Assembly: GCA_014281115.1 (NCBI GenBank)
Contig: JACONQ010000002.1
Span: 4,704,421 to 4,768,420, forward strand
Reading direction: 5' to 3'
DNA length: 64,000 nucleotides
Source of the DNA: Laburnicola sp. R22_1
Lineage: Eukaryota; Ascomycota; Dothideomycetes; Pleosporales; Didymosphaeriaceae
Below the pieces are notes generated by a model, which searched no databases, was not told the DNA's origin, and saw only the letters and a program-made list of their open reading frames with translations. Below are positions 35,883-47,090 of this stretch, piece by piece. The translations under genes and the position numbers were made by a program. The first letter of the stretch is position 1, and each line of letters begins with the position of its first letter.

Positions 35883-38263
35883 TGTAGTAAAGGCACCGAG
35901 ATGGATGGGTTTCCTAAGGTTGGTAGATAGGATTGAACCCTCAATTTATACCACGAAAGGGGTGGCGAATGGAAAGAGAGACGTTTGATTCGAAGTGAGT
36001 GACGATGATGGTGTCTGAAGGTTGTAGAGCATTTGAAGAGGTAGAGACTGTCACTCTTATATGTGTAAAGCCCCACCAACAGACAACCCTACACATGGAT
36101 AGTCAGTTGCGGGGGAACCGACTTTGGTAACTCCACCCCAGACCACCCACGCTCATGCAAACAGGAATTGTGCCATGTACCTGGGCGGCCGATGCTCTCC
36201 AAATAGGTCCTGCATGGTCAAATCGCAGAATTATACGGATGTAGTTAGAAGTCCGCAGGGTTGCAAGCCCAATACATGCAAGCTAATCAGTCCTTTAGTC
36301 GCGTTGATTGCACGGCCTTTTCGGACGAAAAATTGTCAAGCTACAAGGGGAGTAGTGTGCTCCTACAGTACCATCCTTCTACGGCGCCACTTTGCTTTTT
36401 TTTTCGAGCACTGACGTGCTAAGCAAATCGAACCCCAAGCATTGGCTTCTTGTTCTCTCCACTTCAAATCATTGAATGCCTAGATACCCAAATGACATCG
36501 GAAATTAGCAGTTTTACGATTGCGTGTACGATTGCTCGTTATTTTGGGGAACCTAGGTATGTTCGCAGGTCTCGGTTGAAGGGCAGAATTTGCCGCACAG
36601 CCCTATGCATACGTCCGTGCTTTGATTTGATTATACATCACGCTCGTCAGTTGTAGTAAGTACTCCGTACATAGGCCCAACAATTCGTAGATAGACAGGC
36701 CGGTCACGCAAAAGCATGCTTGCAGTCTGCAGGTCCCATTGCTAGAATAACTTCCTAAGTCAGGCACAGAAATACCGGCATCGGGGTTCCTGTGGCGCAT
36801 TCGATAGTCACGCATGCGCGCTATGAGAGCGTTTGGCAGGAGTTTCGACTAATCATTCGACGGGATAATTATAGCTCCTTCTTTTGCCCTGCCTGCGCGT
36901 TCAGACAGGCGAAGACCAGGACGGCCGTTGGTGTGGCGGCGTGGCGGCGTGGCCGTTGTGGCTAGAAGCGCTAGTCAACGGCGCTCGCGCGAGCCCCCTC
37001 CCTTTCCAAGGTCTTGGGCCAAGCTATACATAGTAAAGAAACAACAAATGTTCATTCTGAATTTCTTAGGAACCGATTTCCGTCGTCAGAACCGTTCATT
37101 TTCCATGGCGTTGTACAGGAAAGGAAGGACAAAGCTAATCAAAAATTGTTAGCTTTCGGCCTCGGCTAATCGGCACGCGCCGCACGGCAAGGGCCAGCCG
37201 GGCTACCGAGGCGCCGTTTACGCGCCCACGCAACATTGGAATCTGAGAATGCAATATTCAACACTTAGAACAAGTTAATTATAGAACTCTAGGTACGAAT
37301 TTTGAGATGAGAGTTGTTGTAATAGTCCACTGTCTAGGAGAAGAAGGACTAAGGTTAAGTTGACTATAAATTGATACGCACGTGTGACCTCGGGAATGAA
37401 TGAGTGAATTAATTCCGGGGCCAGGGTTGAGAATGATTAGGCGAGAGAGTGTTCAGAAATGCACAAGGATTGGAGAGAACTGGCGGTATAATTAGAACTG
37501 CGTTGGATGGATTCTGTGGGGAAGTGAGGACAGCATGGTTGCGAGATTGGGTGAAGAGGGTACGTGTACAGCTTCCAAATAACCAGCTAGTCGTATGGCT
37601 ATCATAGGATATGCTACACATTCCTGGCTATCCTCGTTGCCACTCCAAGTTTTTCCACGCGAGACCCCTAAATTGGCAGTTTTCGTGCGGTTAATCCATA
37701 CGTCTCGAACATTACTCGCAGAAGTGAAGCCTACCAGCACATCAGCATGACTAATATTCGCCAATGATTAGTACTTGCACTTTCCAGGTATACTGCAAAC
37801 ACGTGCCTTGCACCAGCGGTAACAACCTCAATGGTCCGGGCCTTCGTCCACGTAGACAATGCCGAAAGGAAAAACAGTAGGGCCACAGTGATTGTAATGA
37901 CCTCTGTGGCCATAGAGAACAAGGCGACAGATCTCGTCAGTTCAGAACATCCAATAGTTGCTCTACGGAGATGCCACACATTGCGCACACCGGTTTTCGT
38001 GTTTACATCGCCTAGGTGCATTTGCGTACAGGCTGATTTTCACCACCTATGTATGTCCGAGGCGTCCAATTGGGTGTATACACAACACAGAAGGACGTAG
38101 AAGATTGAGCCTGGAATCCAAGGCCTTATCTGTCGTGCAACAAGAACGACTACACCTGACTATATCAAGGCTGTTTCGGTCCTAGTATCCACTATTTAGT
38201 CAAGAACGCCTACGCTATACTCATTAGGCATTTCTATTAACGGAAGCAGTTCGATCTTGCGCC
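35883..38263. other. Intergenic, possible small genes not supported
   Basis: The first 200 bp are the upstream region of the DUF3455 gene. Reading frames at 36124-36414 (+), 36928-37152 (+) and others lack recognisable domains. A GC-rich patch lies at 36900-37230 (gtggcggcgtggcggcgtgg). On the minus strand 38021 down to about 37680 has a hydrophobic segment (ITITVALLFFLSALS) and a plausible 5' splice site, gtatac, with a branch-like gtactaatc. This could be a small membrane protein gene, but exon joining gives no convincing protein. The palindrome gtactccgtac is at about 36660. Confidence 0.35.
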
Positions 38264-38647
38264 ATGAATGATCCTAACGACCAAGATGTGCCTAGGGTAA
38301 CTGTTGTGGCGTGTTTCTACGAAGACCTGCTGAGAATATAGCCACCGCGACGTGACGAAGCCTTGAAAGACGCAGAGGGAAGACCAACTATCAAGAAATA
38401 TCAAGGTGTACGGTTAGCCCTCTTTCGTAGTGGTAGAATAGCTGATGTACTGACTGGCCATTAGGGTTTTAAATTCAGACCGAATGAGAAGGTTCGGATC
38501 AAGGGCACCACTACTCAGGGACTCCGGGGGCTTTACACTGTTACCAAAACTCACGAGGGCCCAACATACACGCTCGAGGAATCCGATGGAAGTTCAGTTG
38601 ATAACGGAAAGAAGTTCAACGAGGATGAGTTGGAGCATGCGGATTAA
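38264..38647 (+). pseudogene. Small hypothetical protein, broken by two TAG codons
   Basis: A 128-codon frame from ATG 38264 to TAA 38645-38647 has two internal TAGs, after ACFYEDLLRI and after RSGRIADVLTGH. The C-terminal half reads FRPNEKVRIKGTTTQGLRGL, YTVTKTHEGPTYTLEESDGS, NGKKFNEDELEHAD. The pattern of beta strands with a VRIKG...GLYTV...YTLEE spacing resembles a small SH3/Tudor-like barrel, as in many short fungal hypothetical proteins. That is an inference. One TAG may come from a CAG or TGG codon. It converges with the kinase-like gene, with 37 bp between the stops. Confidence 0.6.
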
Positions 38648-38684
38648 GGAGCCATGAAACTCAACTATCGCAAATGAAAGTCGT

Positions 38685-40065
38685 CTAGATGATTGGTCCC
38701 CGTCCAAGCTTCTCCAGTACAATCTTGTCCATCGCATTAAGTAGCTTGCTCTTTCTTTTGTCATCTCCCTTCATGCCAAATGCTGATGTTAGACAAGTGC
38801 GCACTGCTTCTTTGTAGTCTGATCCAACATAGTGTGGCAGCTACAGCGTCGGTCAGCCACTTCACCATGTCTTCTTTTGCCACTTTTCCGGTCCCATCCC
38901 TCGTTGCCGCGGACTTTCGCGCCTTCTGAAGATTCTTCGCACGCTGCTCAACCAAGTCACAGGAAGATCGCCAGAGTCCAATCTCTAGTAGCACAACCCC
39001 CAAAGAATACAGGTCATGTTCCTTTTTGTGACCATCACGAACTTCCCCTTGCCGATCTGGATGCCGATATATGTCAAGCTTCATGTTTTCTACGTAGCGA
39101 CCAATCGAAGGTTTCGCATTTGGCCGCGCGAAGTCAAGACCATGAAGCAGAGCTGAGTCGAAATCCCATCTATTGTTCGAACTCCCGTGTTCGGGTTCCA
39201 GGAAGATGATATTGTGAGAAGATATCGACTGGTGTACCAAGTCCACTCGATGCCATTGCTCTACCGCTTTTGCGGTGTGGTGAGCCATCGTCAGTCGTTC
39301 TTCAAGTGTAGGTCGCGAATCGCGGTCGATGGTAGTTATCGCGTCGAACAAAGTAATTGAATTGTTCTTGTAGTTATGGGGGATGCGAAAATGATACACG
39401 AACCGTCGACTGCGTATTTCGTGCTTCCACTGGTGCAGTTGAAGACGGCGGAATGACTCAGGCTTCTGGGCTTGCAAGACATCTGCGAGTTGGCTTATAT
39501 GTGCCTTCATATTGGCGATCTCTTCAGGACTGCGGTGTTCGTCGTAATACTTGTACTCTTCGATCAGTCGATCTGGGGCTAACTGTAAGGTAGGCGTGGG
39601 CGCAGCAGCATTCTTTCCGGGCTCGAATATCCGTTGACAGCAGATTATTCGACGTAGCATCAATTGATTTGTCATTCCAAGGAATTCGGCTGCTGCATCT
39701 TCGAGTGCTCTGTCGAGCATCGTGGCGTACAATGATGCATCAGACATCATGACTGCCTCTTGCAGAATCCGCGTGATCTCAGTATTGTAACGCGTAGCTG
39801 TTGGATAAATCTTGCGGCCCATTGTGCAGTACGAGTTCTGTGCTCCGCGAAGTCCGGCGCATTGTGTTGTTTTTGGTAACCGGTTACAAGGTGTTGAAGT
39901 GAACTCCAAGCATCGCCGATTTGTTGCAATACTGAGTTCTCCAGCGACTGCGCGACAGCACCGGATCTTACTGGAAGGGAGTCTTTTTTCGCCACATGCA
40001 TCGCCAGGCATGTGCTGTGTACGAGTGCTCGCATGAAGCACACCCGCAGCAAACATTGAAAGCAT
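38685..40065 (-). pseudogene. HeLo/pseudokinase-type protein (heterokaryon-incompatibility related), frameshifted
   Basis: The minus strand has a 434-codon frame (40065 to 38761). Its second half is kinase-like: HTAKAVEQWHRVDLVHQ with SISSHNIIFL in place of the HRD loop, LHGLDFARP where DFG is expected, then YRHPDRQGEVRDGHKKEHDL and YSLGVVLLEIGLW. The catalytic Asp residues are missing, so it is a pseudokinase, as in fungal HeLo-kinase-like (DUF7580-type) proteins. Near 38833 the frame must shift by one base to continue into LPHYVGSDYKEAVRTCL and LLNAMDKIVLEKLGRGPII, ending at TAG 38685-38687. That tail is the usual end of the family. In the N-terminal 300 bp a different frame (QQIGDAWSSLQHLVTGYQKQ, RTAQWAARFIQQLR) looks more natural, suggesting a second shift near 39800. 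A transposon sits 2 bp beyond the first ATG. Confidence 0.7.
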
Positions 40066-40067
40066 TA

Positions 40068-42182
40068 CCGTGGGTCACCACCTGGTGCACGGCCCCACCT
40101 GGTGCACGGTTTCCAGATGCCCACACCCACAACTTTTGCAGCTGTAGAGTCGCATATATATTGTATTATCGCGAGATTTTTTAGTGGAGGGCTTTTAAGG
40201 ACCTATTTGATTGATTGGTAACGATAAACTACGTGCGATACCTCTGTGGGAGGCGTACTTTGCGGGTACGCGTGGCAGGGCCGGGTGTAGGCACCACATC
40301 AACTACAGATGATATATCCACACCAACATCCTCTGTCTCCTCAGCGACTTGAGGAGGTGGTGCAAAGGCCTTTTGACGGCGTCTATTACCCTTTTTGGAG
40401 AATTGTATATCTTGTTGGAGTTGCTTTTTGGCTTCGCGCGCGATCCTAGCTTCTTCGCGCTGCACGGCCTTCTCGCGCTGTTCTTAAAGGCGTATTTCTT
40501 TGGCCACCTCTCTCATGCGCTGCCTCTCTTCAAGCATAGTAGCCTTCTCCTACTTCTGCTACTCCCTACACTTGATCTCCTTAGACTTCTATTGTTGTAG
40601 TAGCTGCTTGTTGGCATCCTTTTGTGCTTGGCGATCGCGGGCGTCCTTGACTTTGGATGGCGACCAGAATATAGCTCCACTATTATACTCCTGCAGTGCC
40701 TTAAGTAATAGAGGCCTGCCACGTTAACGGCGCTTCTTCTTATTAACAAAGGCCCCTCTGAGTCGCTCATTTTCATGCTAGAGGAGCTGTTTTTGTACAG
40801 CCATCACGTGAATCGTCTGGCTTAGCTGTTAGGAGTCAATCGTAGATATCCTCCACTACCTGGCGCAGTAATCGCTCAATCTTTCTCCAATCTAAAGCGC
40901 TGAGTACGGAAGTAGTACTATCGCTTAATAAGGGCCTCTCAGTCTCCTCTATTTTAAACTTCTTAAGTATAGCCTCTGAGTCTAACGGCGAAAGCCCTGT
41001 GACTTAAAAAGCCATTAAGATCGTCTTTTCCTTAAACGTTGTATGCCAGGCCTTATAGAACAAGCGGAAGAAGTCTCTTTTTGTAATCGCGGAGATGCCC
41101 TAACAGCTATACATGAACTCGGAGAGCTCGTTTAAGTAGGCAGTTAATAGAGGCTTAAAAAGGCAGACGTCAAGCGGCTGCAAGGTGTGGGTAGCGTAGG
41201 AAGGATAGATGGCCAGAAGAATCCAATTGTCGTCACAAAACTTAATAAACTCCATTAATATATGTAAGCCATAGCTGTTAAGGATAAGTAAATAATATAA
41301 TTGTCTTGCCTTTGCTTTTGTTTCGCGATTAAACACCTGTTCAAGCCATAAGAGCCCTAGCTTGTTGTTGGTCCATCCACTGGGCGATAAGGCAAAGAAG
41401 GTTTTGTGCTCTATAGGGTCGAAATCCTAAAGCCATAAGTCTTGTATCTTGCCAGAAACAGCCTAATAAATTAGCGCAGGCGTAAGATAGCTGCTGTCGG
41501 CGCAAATACAGGCTATCGTAGTTATCCACTCCCTATTGCCGTCCTAGAGTGCTTGTTTCACGCCTCCGTGATTATATTAATGGCGGGAGAACACGCGCTT
41601 CATTTTTGACAGCACCCCAATTAAGGAGCCCTTCTTATCCATATTGTAGATATTGCGAGCCTCGATATTATACTAAGTTATCTTCTGGTCTAGGAGCTTA
41701 AAATATAGGGCGTATTTAAAGGCAGAGTTAGCTCTGTGGCGTGTGGAATCGATGCCAGATACCTATCAAGATACAAGCTCAATGTGATGCCGCGCAATAA
41801 AGCGATCAACCCAGTTTTTTCCTAGCTCTTTTCCTACTATTTCTGCTGCGAAATTCCGTATCATCTCCCTTGTAGGTGGTAGCCCTCGTACACAGAGCTT
41901 ATCAATATATTATACGAGCTCAGTTTCCTGTGTAGAGTTAAGAAGGCGCATATTATCGACTTTCTCCGCATAGCTGCCGATAACCCCGCGGTAACGCTTC
42001 GACAGCAACGTTCGATCAACACCGTACTTTTTCGCAGTCTGAGTATAATTAGGCTTCTCTCCAAGCTTCAGCGATTTAAACAACTCTAGGGCAGCCTCCA
42101 TTGGGTGTATATTGGTGGTGTAAAGCGATTCTGAAAGTGCGGGAGATTTGGTGTTAGCCGTGCACGAGGTGGTGACCCACGG
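40068..42182 (-). mobile_element. Fot1/pogo-type DNA transposon E (2,115 bp)
   Basis: The TIRs read ccgtgggtcaccacctggtg at the left and, with one mismatch in this stretch, the same on the reverse strand at the right. The left end also contains a tandem cacctggtgcacgg word. TA is duplicated at 40066-40067 and 42183-42184. The transposase is on the minus strand. This family has little sequence similarity to A, B and C outside the catalytic motifs. It is only moderately RIP-affected and is embedded in the GC-balanced island. Confidence 0.93.
40229..42101 (-). pseudogene. Fot1/pogo DDE transposase of element E
   Basis: The minus-strand start MEAALELFKSLKLGEKPNYT is at 42101, followed by the HTH (KYGVDRTLLSKRYRGVIGSY) and the CENP-B-like part (VRGLPPTREMIRNFAAEIVG). 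The DDE core has YNMDKKGSLIGVLSKMKR (first Asp kept), LSPSGWTNNKLGLLWL, and LLILNSYGLH (Asp to Asn) with THTLQPLDVCLFKPL at 41100-41336. The C-terminal basic coiled region QREEARIAREAKKQLQQ ends at 40229. The frame changes at least once and several TAG/TAA are present. Inactive. Confidence 0.88.
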
Positions 42183-42184
42183 TA

Positions 42185-42436
42185 TATCCGGCGCGGGACG
42201 AGACGATTTCAGCACCTTTATCAACCACAGAACTCGTGACCTTATACGCCATTCATTGCTACGAGAAACCCAAAGGCCGTTTCAGATATGGTAAATGGGC
42301 AATCGAAGAGGATTTTTCGTGGAAATGGGTTGGCGCGGTCACAGGAGAAGCCAAGTGGCGATTTGACAGGGCATGCATGGCCCGACCTAGCAAGCGTAAA
42401 CCAAAGCCGAAGTTGAACCAACCCAGCACACTCTAG
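42185..42436 (+). pseudogene. Unidentified coding-like fragment cut by transposon E
   Basis: On the plus strand an open frame runs from the transposon border to TAG 42434-42436: YPARDETISAPLSTTELV, then HCYEKPKGRFRYGKWAIEED, FSWKWVGAVTGEAKWRFDRA, and a basic tail KRKPKPKLNQ. It looks coding (aromatic and charged, no RIP). If the transposon and one TA are removed, the frame continues into ATG 39996 on the other side, giving about 107 codons. No family recognised. The part at 39996-40067 overlaps the opposite-strand pseudokinase gene. Confidence 0.35.
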
Positions 42437-42439
42437 CGG

Positions 42440-44246
42440 CGATAAGTGTTATAACCAATATGTTTTTGTTAGTAGAAAAGCTATTTTTTAGCTAATATAT
42501 AACTTATAAGAAGTTAAACTAAAGTTTAATATAACTATAATTTTATTATGTATAACTTTTATACTTTTTTAAAAACTTATATATATAATATTATATATAG
42601 CGTTATTTTATCTACCTAGGGGTAGAATAATAAAGGCTTTTATCTTAAATAATATAAAAAAAAGTAAAGCCCTCTATTTAGTAATTAAAAAGGTGTAAGA
42701 AAGTAATAATAATAAAAAGTAAATTTAAACTACTAAGTAAGCTTAGTAGTCTTAGCGTAAAGCTACTTTTATAAGTAATTTTTTATAAAAAGACTACTTA
42801 GAACTTTAGAAAAGATAAGACTTTAGCGTAACTATACTATAAGCTATTTTTTCTTTACTATTCTAAGTTATAAATTATTATTCTAAGTTATAAACTATTA
42901 TTCTAAGTTATAAACTATTATCTAAATTATTATAAATAATATAAGATTTTATATTAATAGGTATGTTTCTTATAAGTAGTAGAATAAAGATAATATATAC
43001 TATATACACTATTACTCTATTACTCTATTAAAGTTATTTTTAATAAATCTTCTACTATCTCTCTATACTCTACTATCCTTCTAGATATTAATATTATTTC
43101 TAAAAAAGTACTTACTATTACTAAAGAGTATATACTAAAGATATATACTACTACTATTAAAGTAGCTATTTAAGTAACTACGCTAAAGTTTTATTTTATT
43201 TATAAGTTTATTTAGTATAATAGATAGGTATATTTAACTATTTATAAGGCTATTCTTATATACTAGTTAGGCTAGTAGCTAGTATAGTATATAAAGAATA
43301 GCATAACTATATTTCTACTCTAGTAAATATAATTACTTTTTATTAGTAGTATAATTATTTAGTAAAGAATATAAAAAGAGAATAATAAAATATTTATTAA
43401 TAAGCTATATAGTAGTAAAAGTGTTATATAGATTTATAAAATTCTTCTAACTATTATTACTATTATTACTATTAAATTAGCTTATTTAGTGCGCGACCCT
43501 AAATAACTAATAATAGTAGTAGTAATAAGCTAAATATACTATATACGCTATAAGTAAATCTTATATTAAGAATAGAAGCTTATAGGTATTAGAGAGTATA
43601 AGTAAGTTTAAACTATTATTATATTACTTAATACTTAAGGTTAGTCTTTAATTAGAATTAGGTGCTATATATCGTATATAATAACCTTCTATTTTAATTT
43701 ACTTTAACTTTAAGCTAAAAAAATTAAAAAGGTGTCTAGTAAACTAACGTAATATTATATATATTATTAAACTATCTACCTAGGAGTAGAATAATAAAGG
43801 CTTTAATCTTAAATAATATAATAAAAAATATAAAGCTCCTACTTAGTAATTAAAAAAGAGTATAAAAAATATAATTATAAAAAAAAGTCTATAATATTAT
43901 ATAGTTTAAAACTAGCTATTTAATTAACTACTATATTATATAGTATTTCTAAATTGTCTCTTTATAAAGATTTTACTTATAGGAGTAGCTTTATACTAAG
44001 ATCGCTAAGCTTACTTAGCAGTTTAAACACACTTTTTTATTATTACCTTTTTACACTTTTTTAATTTCTAAGTAGAGAGCTTTACTTTTTTATTATATTA
44101 TTTAAAATAAAAGCCTTTATTATTCTACTCTTAGATAGATAAAACAACGCTATATATATTCTATAGTATATAATTTTTATAATAAGTTTTTTAGTTTATT
44201 TTTTAGTTAGTTTATTAAACATCTTTTTAGTTTAAAATTTTAGTTA
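42440..44246. repeat. AT-rich TIR element(s), RIP-degraded, no gene
   Basis: About 42617-42780 and 43975-44150 are inverted copies of each other (the ~100-bp motif plus aaactactaagtaagcttagt), so they look like TIRs of a roughly 1.5-kb element. The interior is homologous to 12260-13470. A second plus-orientation motif copy lies at 43770-43880. A short tandem ttctaagttataaactatta occurs three times at 42863-42920. No coding frame survives, so the element class is not certain. Confidence 0.65.
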
Positions 44247-45570
44247 CAGTACTAAGCCAAAAGTCTATTCCCCGCAGGGGTAAGCGAGGTCCGCCATCAT
44301 CACCACCCCGTCGCGCAGAGCGCTCCGGCACCCCCAATATCGCTCCCAGAGAGTTGATAATTAATATAGAGATAATTATTTAATCAATATTTTGTTTAAT
44401 ACCCGCGCGCACGCTGGAGAGCAAGTAGGCGGCGCGGCATACTAAGTATAAGCTTGCGAATCAGCGAATTAGGGATCCTACGCCAGCAATCTTTTAACGC
44501 CGCGCAGAAGGTCTTAAAGTCCTTATCGCCGTCGCTAAGGTCGCCCATATTAGGGTAACGCTTATGGAGTTCTCTCTTAAGGGACCACCAGAGATGTTCG
44601 ATGGGGTTAATGTTGGGGGAATAACGCGGCCACTTGATTAGTTGTATGCCGTGTTCCGCCAAAAAATCGAGCGACTGTCGCGCCCTATAGGTGGGCGCGT
44701 TGTCGTGCATATAGATATTTCCTGCGTAATAATTATAGAGGAGTCCTTTGCATAGAGCTTTAATATAACTCTATACGCTATATCCTTTGCAACAAGCTGC
44801 TAGGTCCCTGGGCATAATCACTAAGGGACTCCGCCGAACCCGCCCTCTCCGATCAAGCCAGATACTCGCCCACACCATTGCCGCGCGAAATCTTAATATA
44901 ACTGTCTCCTCAATCATCTCATATCTCCATTTCTTATATAGGAGGCGAAAAACCTATATAGATGTGCCGCTAGAGCGTCTTTAAATAGAGCACTCATCTA
45001 AGAACTAGAAGGGCTGTCCGCGCCAATCCCAATTGCGATATTCCCGTTCGAATTGACGCCTCTCCTAGGCCACCGCGCGAGTGATCTTAGGCTTCCGCGC
45101 TGCCCAGAAGTTAGTTAGACTCTCTGCCTTTAATGCGCGATATGCAGTCGTTCGAGAGATGCGGCGGAGAGAGGCCTCGCGGAGGAGGGCTAGGTATTTG
45201 ATCCTTGGGTTTTTTCGTGCCTCTTAATAGAGTACACGCTTGTTATGTGTATTAAGCGCCTAGGGACGCCCTAATCGAGGCCGCGATTAATTGTGGTGTT
45301 GTTCTCCATATCTCTAAAGTGTTTTGTTAATGCAGCGACGCGTACAGTTAAACTCCTCAGCCAACTCCCGCGATGACGCGCCCGCCTCACACTTCGCGAT
45401 AATTAAATCCCGTTGCTGGACAGATAATTCGGCATTGCGGCGACAATTTCCTGAAATTTCTACACCCAAAGAGCTCATATTGGTGGAGTAATGTAGTGTT
45501 GAAAATAGGGTGTTAGTGTTGGTGTACGCGCGTTAGCGTGTTGGGGGAACAGACTTTTGGCTTGGCACTG
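44247..45570 (-). mobile_element. Tc1-type DNA transposon (1,324 bp)
   Basis: TIRs are cagtRcYaagccaaaagtct at both ends. TA is duplicated at 44245-44246 and 45571-45572. Size, TIR length and a single transposase gene fit the Tc1/mariner DD34E group, distinct from the Fot1/pogo elements elsewhere in the window. It is embedded in AT-rich repeats but is itself GC-richer and only partly RIPed, so it arrived later. Confidence 0.93.
44396..45478 (-). pseudogene. Tc1-type DDE_3 transposase, nearly full length
   Basis: One continuous 361-codon frame runs from ATG 45478 to TAA 44396. An N-terminal HTH (LSVQQRDLIIAKCEAGASSR, ELAEEFNCTRRCINKTL) is followed by the catalytic domain. First Asp is in FLDECSI, second in MHDNAPTYRARQSLDFLAE, and the Glu in WPRYSPNINPIEHLWWSLKR. 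The C-terminus reads IRKLILSMPRRLLALQRARG. All three catalytic residues are kept, but roughly ten TAG/TAA codons interrupt the frame, as expected from CAG/CAA or TGG changes. Only RIP stops stand between this copy and an intact transposase. Confidence 0.92.
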
Positions 45571-45900
45571 TAGCGTACTAAATATCTTTTTTAACTCTTT
45601 TATTTATTTAAGATTGAAGTAAATTAAAATAAAAAGTTATTATATACTACTATACTATATACTATACTTTTTAAAGGGGTGTATTATAGTGGGTATAGAC
45701 GTAAGGCCGTCTAAGTATAGTAGAAGTCTAGATAGTAAATCTACGCTGTGGTAGGGGACTATAAGCAAAGTTTTGAGTCTAGAAATAAGTGAAAACTTAG
45801 ACTCCTTAGTAAGTTCGAATCTTGCTCTCTTTCCCCTCTAGTTTTTAAACACTAAAAAACTAATCTTTATAGATAAGAAAAAAAGTAGCCTAAATAAGCT

Positions 45901-46085
45901 AGTATCTCTAATAATTAAGAAATTTCTAACTATTTAAGCTAGTCTTAACTAAGTTATTAGATTAAACTTATACAATAGGAAAGCTATTATTATTAAGTAC
46001 CTCTAATAATTAAGAAATCTCTAACTAGTTAGTATTTAGTCTTAATAGGTTATTAAGATTTAAACTTATAGGATAAGAAAGTTAA
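45901..46085. repeat. ~95-bp tandem duplication
   Basis: The word agtaYctctaataattaaga starts two similar units at 45901 and 45996. Both continue with tctaacta and aaacttataYaRtaRgaaag. They differ by transitions and small indels. Confidence 0.7.
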
Positions 46086-46859
46086 TTAAGGCATATTACT
46101 ATTTTCTAATTTAGGAAAAACTTTGTTGGAAATTTTAATTTACGCTTTGGACAGATAATAGGCTACTAGTGTTAGTTTTCCCTTAACTCCTTTAAAGGAT
46201 TTTTTTACTAGGGAAAGTGCCCCTTATCCACCTATATAATTTGCCTGTGGCTGTATTTACTTTATAGAAAATTTAGAAGTAATAAAAATATTATAATAAT
46301 AATACTATACTTAATTCTAATTAAGAACTAATCTTAAACGTCTTAATAATATAATAATAGTTTATACTTACTTATATTTTCTAATACCTATAAGCTTTTA
46401 GTTCTAATATAAAGTTTACTTATACTATATATAGTTTCTTTATAATTACCTATTTTATACTCTTTTTTAATTACTAAGTAGAGGGCTCTACTTTTTTATT
46501 ATATTATTTAAGATAAAAGCCTTTACTATTCTACCTCTAGGTAGTTAATTTAATAACAAATATACTATATATAGTCTATTTAGATTATTACTATTAGTAG
46601 TATTAACTATTTATACTTATATACTACTTATATAGTATACTTAGTAATTACCTTTTTAAACTCTTTTAATTACTATTAGAATACTTACTTAAATAAGCTA
46701 ATATAGATATAATAGCTAGAAGAATCGTATAGATTTATATAGTATTCTTACTATACTAAAGCTTTAATATAATAATAATATATTTTCTTCTAGGGTTAAT
46801 TTATAATATTATGTAATTCTAGGCTATCTATTTAACTAACTACTATATTACATAATTAA

Positions 46860-46960
46860 TAATTTTCTTAATAATAATAATTTTATTAATAATAATAATT
46901 TTCTTAATAATAATAATTTTCTTAATAATAGTAATAATAATAATAGTAATAATAATAATA

Positions 46961-46996
<36 letters not shown>
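46860..46996. repeat. AAT-rich microsatellite with interspersed ttttctt units
   Basis: Runs of aataataat are separated by ttttcttaat and agt interruptions, ending in an uninterrupted AAT stretch. The minus-strand polytyrosine frame over it is an artefact of the repeat. Confidence 0.9.
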
Positions 46997-46998
<2 letters not shown>

Positions 46999-47002
46999 GT
47001 AA

Positions 47003-47090
47003 AATAGATTCTTTAAAAATAGGTTCTTTAAAAATAGGTTCTTTAAAAAATAGGTTCTTTAAAAAAATAGGTTCTTTAAAAAATAGATAA
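47003..47090. repeat. Minisatellite, about five units of aataggttctttaaaa
   Basis: A 16-18-bp unit (aataggttctttaaaa with a variable A-run) is repeated five times immediately after the AAT microsatellite. The A-run length varies from unit to unit. Confidence 0.92.

Noticed and set aside
36600..36830. Small TE suggested by the palindrome gtactccgtac
   Set aside because: No inverted termini or target duplication around it.
39747..40184. Several short plus- and minus-strand frames around 40000
   Set aside because: Most are shadows of the pseudokinase gene. The one at 40052-39747 (minus) was kept only as evidence for a frameshift.
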